Below, piece after piece: positions 1 through 6,206 of a stretch of DNA of 7,889 nt. The notes below the pieces were generated by a model, which saw nothing but the letters and a program-made list of their open reading frames with translations, was not told the DNA's origin and did no database searches. The position numbers and the translations under genes are program-made. The stretch comes from Deltaproteobacteria bacterium (GTDB lineage: Bacteria; Desulfobacterota; DSM-4660; Desulfatiglandales; Desulfatiglandaceae), in the NCBI GenBank assembly GCA_018644785.1, contig JABGPV010000235.1:1-7889 (forward strand), in the 5' to 3' direction. How positions within the stretch are numbered: position 1 is the first letter of the stretch; each line of letters begins with the position of its first letter.

Positions 1-1
1 A

Positions 2-931
2 GCCCTGCACGAACGTTGTGAAGTGAAACCCAACGCGTGCCTCAAGTGTTTTATCGCCTGCGGCCGGCTGGCCACGGTCAAGAATGGACGTCATAAGGGG
101 CTGACCATCGAAGGTCCTGAATATGAAACCATTTTTGCATTCGGCGGTCTTTGCGGCGTAGACACCATAGAGGAAATTGCTTATCTCAATGATATTTGCG
201 ATCGATTGGGGCTGGACACCATCAGTGCAGGCAACCTGGTGGGGCTGGCCATGGAGGCCTCGCGCCTGGGAAAGATCGATGATGACATCCCCTACGGCCA
301 TGTGGATAAAATCGCTGCCCTTTTGAAAGATATGGCGTATAGTAAGGGTTTGGGAGGCATCCTCGCGGAAGGGATCAAAATCGCCGGCAAAAAAATGGGG
401 GTTGCGGATATAGCCATCCATGTAAAAGGTCTCGAACCCGCCGGTTACGACCCCCGCGTCCTGAAAGGCATGGGGCTGGCTTACGGCACATCCCAACGGG
501 GCGCGTGCCACTTGCGGGCCACCTTCTATAAGCCCGAACTGGGCGGTATTGTGGACCCTGAAAAAATTGAAGGGAAGGCCGAGGTTTTCACCCAGTGGGA
601 AGACCGCTTGACATTTTTCGATACCCTGATCCTGTGTCGTTTTTACCGTGATCTCTATCAATGGGATCAGTTGGAAGAGATGGTGAATGCCGTTACGGGA
701 CTCGGTCTATCCACGGAAGAGATGGTGGCTATTGCCCGCAGGACCACCGACCAGATTCGGCGTTTCAATATTCAGGAAGGTCTCACCATCGAGGACGATC
801 GTCTGCCGCCGCGGTTTTATGAGGAACCCCTGCCTGAGACGGGCAAGGTCATTACCCGGGAGCAGATGGACGTAATGTTGAAGGAATATTACCACGTTCG
901 GGGCTGGGACAGTGAAGGAAGGCCTTCATAA
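2..931 (+). CDS. Aldehyde:ferredoxin oxidoreductase, C-terminal half (5' end outside window)
   Basis: Tungsten (or molybdenum) pterin enzyme that oxidises an aldehyde to its acid and passes electrons to ferredoxin in the cytoplasm. The frame is open at the window edge, so about the last 309 residues of a family usually near 600 are visible. Numbered from base 2, a CX2CX3C cluster motif lies at residues 13-20 and the fourth cluster Cys at 212 (in DTLILCRF), matching the four [4Fe-4S] ligands of Pyrococcus AOR. Also present are GPEYET (38-43), the pterin motif DRLGLD (67-72), and the family block KGLEPAGYDPR followed by RGACH, whose His probably corresponds to the active-site His of the archaeal enzyme. 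The protein ends at EGRPS, slightly shorter than I expect for relatives. It is first in the visible operon, 16 bases before the dehydrogenase. The exact subfamily is unclear; the distant relative BamB (benzoyl-CoA reductase) cannot be excluded without the N-terminus. The apparent GTG at base 23 is internal. Confidence 0.93.
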   Translation, partial: ALHERCEVKPNACLKCFIACGRLATVKNGRHKGLTIEGPEYETIFAFGGLCGVDTIEEIAYLNDICDRLGLDTISAGNLVGLAMEASRLGKIDDDIPYGHVDKIAALLKDMAYSKGLGGILAEGIKIAGKKMGVADIAIHVKGLEPAGYDPRVLKGMGLAYGTSQRGACHLRATFYKPELGGIVDPEKIEGKAEVFTQWEDRLTFFDTLILCRFYRDLYQWDQLEEMVNAVTGLGLSTEEMVAIARRTTDQIRRFNIQEGLTIEDDRLPPRFYEEPLPETGKVITREQMDVMLKEYYHVRGWDSEGRPS

Positions 932-947
932 GGGAGAAATGGGGCGA

Positions 948-1706
948 ATGGAGATTTTTGATTTGAGCGGAAAAGTTGCCATGGTGACCGGCAGCACCAA
1001 GGGGCTGGGAGAGAGTTCCGCCATGGCCCTGGCCAAGGCCGGCGCGGATGTGGCCGTTTGCGGCAGGAACACTGAGGATTTGAAACGGGTTTCAAAAGCC
1101 ATTAAGGCACTGGGAAGAGATTCCGAAGGATTCGCCTTTGATGTCACGTCCAAGAAAAGCGTCCATGAAGGCGTGGACAGGATTCTGAAGCGCTTCGGAA
1201 AAATCGATATTCTCATGAACAACGCCGGACTGAACCATAGAGAGCCCGTCCTTGATTATCCTGAAGAGGCCTGGGACCTGGTGATCAGCACCAATCTGAA
1301 AGGATATTTTCTGGTGGCCCAGGCCGTAGCCCCCCATATGCTGGATCGAGGCTACGGGAAGATCATCAATATGGGTTCCATCCTGGGGAAGGTTGCGCTT
1401 CCGAACCAACTGGCTTATGCTTCCGCCAAGGGAGGCGTAGATCAAATGACCAAGGTTATGGCCCTTGAATGGGCCAAGCAGGGCGTTCGTGTTAACGCCA
1501 TCGGTCCCACTTATTTTGAAACCGAAATGGTGAAGTCCATTCGCGATGACCCTGAGCGCTTCAATTTCATTAACACACGGACGCCCATGGGCCGATGGGG
1601 CTATTTGCCCGAGATGGAAGGGGTCGTCATTTTTCTGGCAGCACCCGCTTCAGACTTCATTACCGGTCAGACCATCTATATTGACGGCGGCTGGACCATC
1701 TGTTGA
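948..1706 (+). CDS. Short-chain dehydrogenase/reductase (classical SDR, FabG/KduD-like)
   Basis: NAD(P)-dependent oxidoreductase that interconverts an alcohol and a carbonyl; cytoplasmic and normally tetrameric. Numbered from the ATG at 948 (252 aa, the usual classical SDR size), it shows the Rossmann motif TGSTKGLG (14-21), Asp65 for the adenine ring, NNAG (91-94), and the catalytic tetrad Asn116, Ser144, Tyr157 and Lys161 (YASAK). The C-terminal DFITGQTIYIDGG is typical of the family. An Arg after beta-2 (CGRN) hints at NADP(H). The start at 948 gives the canonical MEIFDLSGKVAMVTG opening, with GGGAG at 932-936 as ribosome site; an ATG at 939 is too close to that site and a GTG at 912 lies inside the previous gene. 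Its stop overlaps the first possible start of the ligase. The substrate cannot be read from sequence; context suggests a hydroxy compound feeding the neighbouring aldehyde oxidoreductase or ligase. Confidence 0.94.
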   Translation: MEIFDLSGKVAMVTGSTKGLGESSAMALAKAGADVAVCGRNTEDLKRVSKAIKALGRDSEGFAFDVTSKKSVHEGVDRILKRFGKIDILMNNAGLNHREPVLDYPEEAWDLVISTNLKGYFLVAQAVAPHMLDRGYGKIINMGSILGKVALPNQLAYASAKGGVDQMTKVMALEWAKQGVRVNAIGPTYFETEMVKSIRDDPERFNFINTRTPMGRWGYLPEMEGVVIFLAAPASDFITGQTIYIDGGWTIC

Positions 1707-1723
1707 TGATTCTGGAGAGACCA

Positions 1724-3406
1724 ATGGCATCCATTTACGAAAAAAGACCGTGGCTGAAAAATTACCCGGATCACGTCCCCCATGATCTTGATCTCACAAA
1801 CGAGACAGCTCTCGGGGATTTCAAAAAAAGCGCCGCTCTCAATCCTTATGCACCGGCCATATACTATTTCGATCACGAGATATCCTTCAACCAGGTTGAC
1901 CGGTTTTCAGATCAGCTGGCCGCAGCATTTGAGGATCTGGGTCTCCAAAAAGGAGATCGGATCATTCTGGATCTTCAGAATGTCCCCCAGTTCCCCATTG
2001 CCACCTATGCGGCGTGGAAGCTGGGAGCCATCGTAGTGCCCGTGAACCCCATGTACAAGGAAAAGGAACTGGCCTATTTCTGCCAGGATTCGAGTGCCAG
2101 GCTCTTTTTGACCCTCGATGAAGTCGCATCCAATCTGGACCGCTCCTTTTTGGAAAACACATCCATAGAAAAACTCATCACCACATCCCCTTTGGCGTTT
2201 ATTCCACCCGGTGTTGATCCTCCGGCCCTTTTGAAAAGTGCTCGAAAGACTGCTGTGCCGGGGGCCCTGGATATGCTTGAAATGATCGAGGCTTTTCAAG
2301 GAAAATCACCAGATGACCCTGGTGTTACCCCTGAAAATGTGGCGTACCTGACTTATACCTCGGGAACCACCGGCCCCCCCAAAGGGGCCATGAACACCCA
2401 CGGCAACATCGCTTTCAATGCCCGCGTATATCAGGCCATGCAACAGATCGATTCTCATGATGTGGTGCTCGGCGTGGCCCCGCTTTTTCATGTGACGGGA
2501 GAGGTGGCCCATCTTGCCACGGCTGCGCTTTCGGGTATCCCGCTGGTGCTCTATTACCGCTTTGACCCGGGCGAAACCCTTCGCCTTATTGAACAATGGA
2601 AGGTGACGGTAACGGTGGCTTCCATTACCGTGTACATTGCTCTCTTGAACCATCCGGACATCAAAAAGAGGAATCTTAAAAGTTTTACCAAAGCCTATAG
2701 CGGGGGTGCCCCGGTCTCGGAAGCGACGGTTGCGCAATTTGAGGACACAACCGGGCTGTATCTATACAATGTCTACGGCATGACCGAAACCAACTCCCCC
2801 TCCCATATTGTGCCCTGGGGAACAAAGGCCCCGGTGGATGCGGAAAGCGGAGCCCTCTCGGTGGGGGTTCCGGTCCCCGGTTGCGTCATGAAAATCATGG
2901 ATCTGGATGAAGGGGCTCAGGCGCTTTCCCCGGGAGAGGTGGGAGAAATCGTTGATTCCGGTCCCATCGTGACACCCGGGTACTGGCAGAAGCCGGAAGA
3001 GACAAAGCACGCCATCCGTAATGGCTGGCTTTTTACCGGCGATGTGGGTAAGATGGATGAGGACGGCTGGTTCTACCTGGTGGACCGCAAAAAGGATCTG
3101 ATCGTCGCCTCCGGCTACAAGGTCTGGCCCCGGGATGTGGAAGACGTGATTTACCAGCATCCTGCGGTAAAAGAAACCGCCGTTGTGGGTGAGCCCGACC
3201 CTTACAGGGGAGAGACAGTAAAAGCCTTTGTCGCGTTAAAAGAAGGGATGGAGGCCTCCGTGACACCCGAGGAAATTATTTCATTTTGTAAGGCCCGCAT
3301 GGCCGCCTATAAATACCCCAGGAAAGTGGAATTTGTTGCTGAAATTCCCAAGACCCTGACCGGCAAGTTTCTTCGCCGGGAACTGAGAGAAAAGGTTACA
3401 TCTTAA
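1724..3406 (+). CDS. Acyl-CoA synthetase (AMP-forming, FadD-like)
   Basis: Activates a carboxylic acid to its CoA thioester with ATP through an acyl-adenylate. Numbered from the ATG at 1724 (560 aa, normal for FadD-type ligases), the adenylation motifs occur in order: P-loop YTSGTTGPPKG (211-221), YGMTET (351-356), the ATP-binding TGD (438-440), the hinge DRKKD (454-458), and the C-terminal TGKFLRR with catalytic Lys548. The opening YEKRPWLKNYP also resembles long-chain acyl-CoA ligases. The start at 1724 is chosen because GGAG (1714-1717) sits 6 bases upstream; an ATG at 1706 overlapping the previous stop, or a TTG at 1703, would add 6-7 residues without such a site. Chain-length preference is not evident. 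Next to a 4-hydroxybutyryl-CoA dehydratase, a hydroxy acid is a reasonable substrate, although the sequence type is commonly annotated as long-chain fatty acid ligase. Confidence 0.95.
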   Translation: MASIYEKRPWLKNYPDHVPHDLDLTNETALGDFKKSAALNPYAPAIYYFDHEISFNQVDRFSDQLAAAFEDLGLQKGDRIILDLQNVPQFPIATYAAWKLGAIVVPVNPMYKEKELAYFCQDSSARLFLTLDEVASNLDRSFLENTSIEKLITTSPLAFIPPGVDPPALLKSARKTAVPGALDMLEMIEAFQGKSPDDPGVTPENVAYLTYTSGTTGPPKGAMNTHGNIAFNARVYQAMQQIDSHDVVLGVAPLFHVTGEVAHLATAALSGIPLVLYYRFDPGETLRLIEQWKVTVTVASITVYIALLNHPDIKKRNLKSFTKAYSGGAPVSEATVAQFEDTTGLYLYNVYGMTETNSPSHIVPWGTKAPVDAESGALSVGVPVPGCVMKIMDLDEGAQALSPGEVGEIVDSGPIVTPGYWQKPEETKHAIRNGWLFTGDVGKMDEDGWFYLVDRKKDLIVASGYKVWPRDVEDVIYQHPAVKETAVVGEPDPYRGETVKAFVALKEGMEASVTPEEIISFCKARMAAYKYPRKVEFVAEIPKTLTGKFLRRELREKVTS

Positions 3407-3414
3407 CGTCAGTG

Positions 3415-3420
3415 AAGGAG
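3415..3420 (+). promoter_or_regulatory. Strong ribosome-binding site of the dehydratase gene
   Basis: AAGGAG five bases before the ATG at 3426. It fixes the start and is the best ribosome site of the left operon, suggesting high expression of the dehydratase relative to the upstream genes. Confidence 0.8.
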
Positions 3421-3425
3421 CCATC

Positions 3426-4886
3426 ATGAAACTCATTAATGGGACAGAGTATATAGAAAGCCTTCGGCAGTTACACCCTAAGATCTATTACAAGGGAAAG
3501 AAAATCGAGGACGTAACCCGTCACCCGGCCACAGCCCCGCACGTGCGTGCCGCGGCCATGACCTATGCTTTAGCCAGTGACGAGGAATATAAAGACCTGG
3601 CCACGACCACCAGCCACTTGACCGGGAGGACCATCGGTCGTTTTACGCACGTACACCAGAACATCGAAGACCTGATCAAAAAAGTCAAACTCCTGCGGGT
3701 GCTGGGCCAGAAAACGGCCACCTGTTTTCAGCGGTGCGTGGGCCATGACGGCATCAATGCCACCTATTCCGTGGTCTATGAAATCGATAAAAAACTGGGC
3801 ACCGATTATTTTGAACGGTTTAAAAGATGGCTGATCCACATTCAGGATGAAAATCTCATGGTGGTGGGGGCCATGACCGATCCCAAGGGCGATCGGAGTA
3901 AATCCCCCGCCGACCAGCCCGATCCGGACCAGTATGTTCGGGTGGTTGAGAGGCGGGATGACGGGATCGTCATCCGGGGCGCGAAAATTCATATGACCGG
4001 CGCCGTGAACTCCCATGAAATCCTGGTGATGCCCACCACGGCCATGGATGATGGTTCCAAAGACTATGCAGTGGTCTGCGCCTTGCCGGTGGATGCACCG
4101 GGGGTCACCATGATCTTCGGACGTCAAGCCAACGATTACCGCCGCGATTTTGAGGAACGCATTGATGTGGGTAAGCCCTCTTTCGGGTCCGTGGGCGGGG
4201 AAGCGGTGATCGCCTTTGAGGATGTATTTGTGCCCACGGAGCGGGTATTCATGGATGGTGAAGCCGAGTTCGCGGGGGACCTTGTTTACCGGTTTGCGGC
4301 ACACCACCGGGCCAATTACGGCGCCTGCAAAACCGGTCTCATGGATGTGCTGACAGGTGCTGTCAGCTACCTGGCCCAGATTCAGGGTACAGCTAAGGCC
4401 TCCCATGTAAAAGATAAGGTCACGGAAATGATTCATTTATCCGAGACCCTCTACAGCTCCTCCATCGCCTGCTCCGCCGAAGGGGAACCGACCCCTTCGG
4501 GCGCCTACATGGTGGATACCATGCTGGCCAATGTGTGCAAACAGAATGTCACCCGGTTCCATTTTGAAATCGCCCGCCTGGCCGTGGACCTGGCGGGTGG
4601 GTTTCTCGCCACCCTTCCCAGCCAGTATGATCTGGAAAGCGAGGAGGTGGGGCACCTGGTGAAAAAGTATTTTTCCGGTGTGGAAGGGATTCCCACCGAG
4701 CACCGCATCAAGATTGCCCGCCTGATCGAGGCCATGACCGGCGGTACCACCCTGGTGGAATCCATGCACGGCGCAGGTTCGCCCCAGGCCCAACGGGTGA
4801 TGATTTTCAGGGAAGGTGAATTGGGCAAGAAAATCAAGCTTGCAAAGACATTACTGGGGATCCCCGCAGGGAAAAGCAAGGATTGA
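3426..4886 (+). CDS. abfD: 4-hydroxybutyryl-CoA dehydratase / vinylacetyl-CoA isomerase family
   Basis: FAD and [4Fe-4S] radical enzyme that dehydrates 4-hydroxybutyryl-CoA to crotonyl-CoA via vinylacetyl-CoA. It shares a fold with acyl-CoA dehydrogenases and 4-hydroxyphenylacetate hydroxylases. The 486-residue length matches the Clostridium aminobutyricum enzyme (about 490). The cluster ligands known there as Cys99, Cys103, His292 and Cys299 appear here as Cys100, Cys104 (TCFQRC), His294 and Cys301 (HHRANYGAC). Candidates for other active-site residues are Thr191, Glu259 (GGEAV), Tyr298 and Lys302, all at a consistent +1 or +2 offset. The ligands distinguish it from HpaB-type monooxygenases, which have no cluster. 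A strong AAGGAG (3415-3420) lies 5 bases before the ATG, 19 bases after the ligase stop. It is the last gene of the operon and is oxygen-sensitive in characterised members. Family and cluster are secure; the natural substrate could be a substituted or longer 4-hydroxyacyl-CoA. Confidence 0.93.
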   Translation: MKLINGTEYIESLRQLHPKIYYKGKKIEDVTRHPATAPHVRAAAMTYALASDEEYKDLATTTSHLTGRTIGRFTHVHQNIEDLIKKVKLLRVLGQKTATCFQRCVGHDGINATYSVVYEIDKKLGTDYFERFKRWLIHIQDENLMVVGAMTDPKGDRSKSPADQPDPDQYVRVVERRDDGIVIRGAKIHMTGAVNSHEILVMPTTAMDDGSKDYAVVCALPVDAPGVTMIFGRQANDYRRDFEERIDVGKPSFGSVGGEAVIAFEDVFVPTERVFMDGEAEFAGDLVYRFAAHHRANYGACKTGLMDVLTGAVSYLAQIQGTAKASHVKDKVTEMIHLSETLYSSSIACSAEGEPTPSGAYMVDTMLANVCKQNVTRFHFEIARLAVDLAGGFLATLPSQYDLESEEVGHLVKKYFSGVEGIPTEHRIKIARLIEAMTGGTTLVESMHGAGSPQAQRVMIFREGELGKKIKLAKTLLGIPAGKSKD

Positions 4887-4905
4887 CGTTTTAAGGGCCT
4901 TGGTT

Positions 4906-5388
4906 CTAACGGCAATGCTCTTGTTCAAAATTGATCAACCTTTCCTTCATCGCCAATCCGTGGGCGAAGCCGGTCAGTTTTCCGTTTGTCCCGATTACCC
5001 TGTGACAGGGCACTATGAGGGGAATGGGATTTCTGCTGTTGGCCATACCCACGGCCCTTGAGGCGTTTTCATTCCCCATTGCTCCCGCGAGCGCCTTGTA
5101 GGTACGAAGTTCGCCATAGGGAATTCCGGTTAATTTCTTCCACACTTTCTGCTGAAATTCCGTTCCCCGGGGATTGATGGTCACATTGAATGTTTTCCGT
5201 TTTCCACTGCAGTAATCGGTAATCTGATCCATGGTGCCCGAAAAAAAAACATCATTTTGAACCCACTCATCGGCTATTTCAAATAACCTCTTGCCCTCCC
5301 CGGTATTTAAATGAAGATGGGTCAAACCCTCTTCGTTCCCCACCAGAATCATTTCACAAAACGGCATATGGAATCTTGTATAATACAT
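4906..5388 (-). CDS. ogt: Methylated-DNA--protein-cysteine methyltransferase (Ogt/MGMT)
   Basis: Suicide DNA-repair protein that moves the alkyl group from O6-alkylguanine (and O4-alkylthymine) to its own cysteine. Numbered from the ATG at 5388 (160 aa, usual Ogt length), the C-terminal domain shows TEFQQKVW (76-83), IPYGELRTY, the RAVG recognition-helix motif with the arginine finger (Arg111), and the acceptor site PCHRVIG with Cys128. The tail TGFAHGLAMK differs slightly from the common GGL form. The less conserved N-terminal domain covers about residues 1-70. The start at 5388 is preferred because GGTGA lies 8 bases upstream; a GTG at 5400 would add four residues. It converges on the dehydratase gene with 19 bases between the stops and no obvious terminator, so the two transcripts probably overlap. 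It stands alone and bears no metabolic relation to the left operon. Confidence 0.95.
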   Translation of the reverse strand: MYYTRFHMPFCEMILVGNEEGLTHLHLNTGEGKRLFEIADEWVQNDVFFSGTMDQITDYCSGKRKTFNVTINPRGTEFQQKVWKKLTGIPYGELRTYKALAGAMGNENASRAVGMANSRNPIPLIVPCHRVIGTNGKLTGFAHGLAMKERLINFEQEHCR

Positions 5389-5435
5389 TAGGCATATCAC
5401 CCGGTTCTTTTATTATTCCAAAGACATAATGATGT

Positions 5436-5452
5436 ATAGGCCCCATAGGCCC
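5436..5452. repeat. Tandem 9-bp repeat upstream of ogt
   Basis: ATAGGCCC occurs twice with a period of 9 bases (5436-5443 and 5445-5452) in the presumed ogt leader. The sequence is directly visible; no function is implied. It could be a short regulator site or simple duplication. Confidence 0.5.
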
Positions 5453-5495
5453 GCCACCTTTCAGCCATCTCGTTATCTCCATTATTGAAGGGCTT

Positions 5496-5523
5496 TTTAT
5501 ACACAAAACTTACAATTTGATAA
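5496..5523 (-). promoter_or_regulatory. Possible promoter for ogt
   Basis: Read on the minus strand, TTATCA (5523-5518) and TATAAA (5501-5496) are separated by 16 bases. They match the sigma-70 boxes at 4 of 6 and 5 of 6 positions. The predicted transcript would begin near 5488 and have a leader of about 100 bases before the ogt start. This is by-eye matching in AT-rich DNA, so chance is a real alternative. Confidence 0.3.
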
Positions 5524-5679
5524 GCAAGAAATCAGCAAAAAATCGTATCGGTTCATCTGGGAAGAGCGATAAAGAGGGTTGGTCCGTTTTCGGATCACCC
5601 CATCCCGGGAAAGGATTTTTTACATCAGATCAGCATCGCACATGCGTCAAAACTATTCAACACTGGCAGATCAATCATT

Positions 5680-5715
5680 GAATTCCTGAGATACGTTGGA
5701 GATACCTCAGAATTC
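5680..5715. repeat. Inverted repeat with internal direct repeat
   Basis: GAATTCCTGAG (5680-5690) and CTCAGAATTC (5706-5715) are inverted copies differing by one bulged base, around a 15-base loop. GAGATAC occurs at both loop margins (5688-5694 and 5699-5705), spaced 11 bases. The structure could be an operator for a dimeric protein or a mobile-element scar. No T-tract follows on either strand, so it is not a standard terminator. Confidence 0.5.
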
Positions 5716-5756
5716 TTTCAAAATACAATCACCACCACATGCTGTATGGCCCAATC

Positions 5757-5785
5757 AAAAAGGGGCGCCGGAAAAACCCCCTCTT
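5757..5785 (-). terminator. Weak terminator-like hairpin downstream of the unknown gene pair
   Basis: Read on the minus strand, AAGAGGGGG pairs with CCCCTTTTT (nine pairs including two G-U) across an 11-base loop, with the U-rich part lying in the 3' arm and ending in G. It lies about 140 bases past the stop of the 93-codon gene. The core is only four G-C pairs, so it may not terminate well. Confidence 0.3.
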
Positions 5786-5922
5786 CAGTTTCACTTACTT
5801 TCGGCATTCTTGAAATATTCAGGTCAAACCAGATTCAAGAATAGGATAATAATCATTGAAAGGCATCACTATCCCCGCTTCAAGCCAATCCGCGAGCAGG
5901 CCAGCATTGTGAAAACCACCTC

Positions 5923-6204
5923 TTACGGATGCTCTGGAGCACTATCCTTCGGTGCTTCTCGGGTCAGCCTTGCTTTGAATGCTTCGCCTTCAAATTGGTT
6001 CATCATGTTGGCTAGTAGTCGTGCCGACTCGTTTACACTGAGAAAATCAATTCGGCCGTTTGGAAGAAGTCGGACCTTTTCGATTCCTGACGTCACACCT
6101 GGGGGAAAAAGGATTTTCCTTTGGCGCATAGTCTCCTGAAGAAGATGAAACCGGCGCTCGAACTCAGCGCGAGTAGTCGGAGTCTGCATAGTCTCCATTG
6201 TCAT
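5923..6204 (-). CDS. Small protein of unknown function (93 aa), second gene of a pair
   Basis: I do not recognise this family. The 93-residue product is soluble-looking with no signal peptide or membrane segment. It has an amphipathic, charged N-terminal helix with a RAEFERRFHLLQ segment, a central block with ILFPPG and VRLLPNGRIDFLSVNESAR, a short helix LLANMMNQF, and a polar Pro/Glu-rich tail. The middle block looks like a conserved strand-turn-helix unit. It begins 2 bases after the stop of the 311-codon gene, with GGTG 5 bases before the ATG at 6204 (next possible starts 6198 and 6189), so translation is probably coupled and the products may form a pair. The plus-strand frame covering most of the same bases has unlikely composition. 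That this is a real gene rests on the tight coupling and protein-like composition. Confidence 0.7.
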   Translation of the reverse strand: MTMETMQTPTTRAEFERRFHLLQETMRQRKILFPPGVTSGIEKVRLLPNGRIDFLSVNESARLLANMMNQFEGEAFKARLTREAPKDSAPEHP

Positions 6205-6206
6205 AG

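Larger units (their letters stand above)
5524..5844 (+). pseudogene. Start-less open frame, possible gene remnant
   Basis: Between the in-frame TAA at 5521 and the TAG at 5842-5844 there are 106 codons without a stop in AT-rich DNA. The first ATG is more than halfway in, and no earlier GTG or TTG occurs in frame. The conceptual product includes a plausible segment (FLHQISIAHASKLFNTGRS) followed by a low-complexity Thr/Cys stretch. I recognise no family. It may be the decayed internal part of a gene or a chance open frame; a long run without stops is the only support. Confidence 0.2.
5401..5922. other. Gene-poor gap between ogt and the unknown gene pair
   Basis: About 520 bases with no gene I can support. 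It is more AT-rich than the left operon. It contains the ogt leader with a tandem repeat and possible promoter (5401-5523), a 106-codon start-less open frame on the plus strand (5524-5844), an inverted repeat (5680-5715) and a GC/T hairpin (5757-5785). Two very short minus-strand frames (17 and 29 codons) lack ribosome sites. I saw no tRNA, CRISPR or known riboswitch pattern. Confidence 0.6.

Noticed and set aside
912..947. GTG at 912 or ATG at 939 as start of the dehydrogenase
   Set aside because: The GTG lies inside the upstream gene and the ATG at 939 is only 2 bases from GGAG; ATG 948 gives the family's usual N-terminus and a usable spacing.
3570..4436. Long minus-strand frame (288 codons) opposite the dehydratase gene
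   Set aside because: It is the reverse shadow of a strongly supported gene; its His/Gly-rich product resembles no family and there is no ribosome site.
4887..4905. Possible bidirectional terminator between the converging dehydratase and ogt genes
   Set aside because: AAGGGCCTT is nearly palindromic but too short, with no real stem or T-tract.
5821..5922. Two tiny minus-strand peptides downstream of the 93-codon gene (starting MPFNDYYPIL and MPKVSETEEG)
   Set aside because: 17 and 29 codons without ribosome sites or recognisable similarity; expected by chance.
5696..6139. Plus-strand frame of 147 codons across the gap and the 93-codon gene
   Set aside because: Ser/Arg/Phe-rich composition, no ribosome site, and it overlaps the better supported minus-strand gene.
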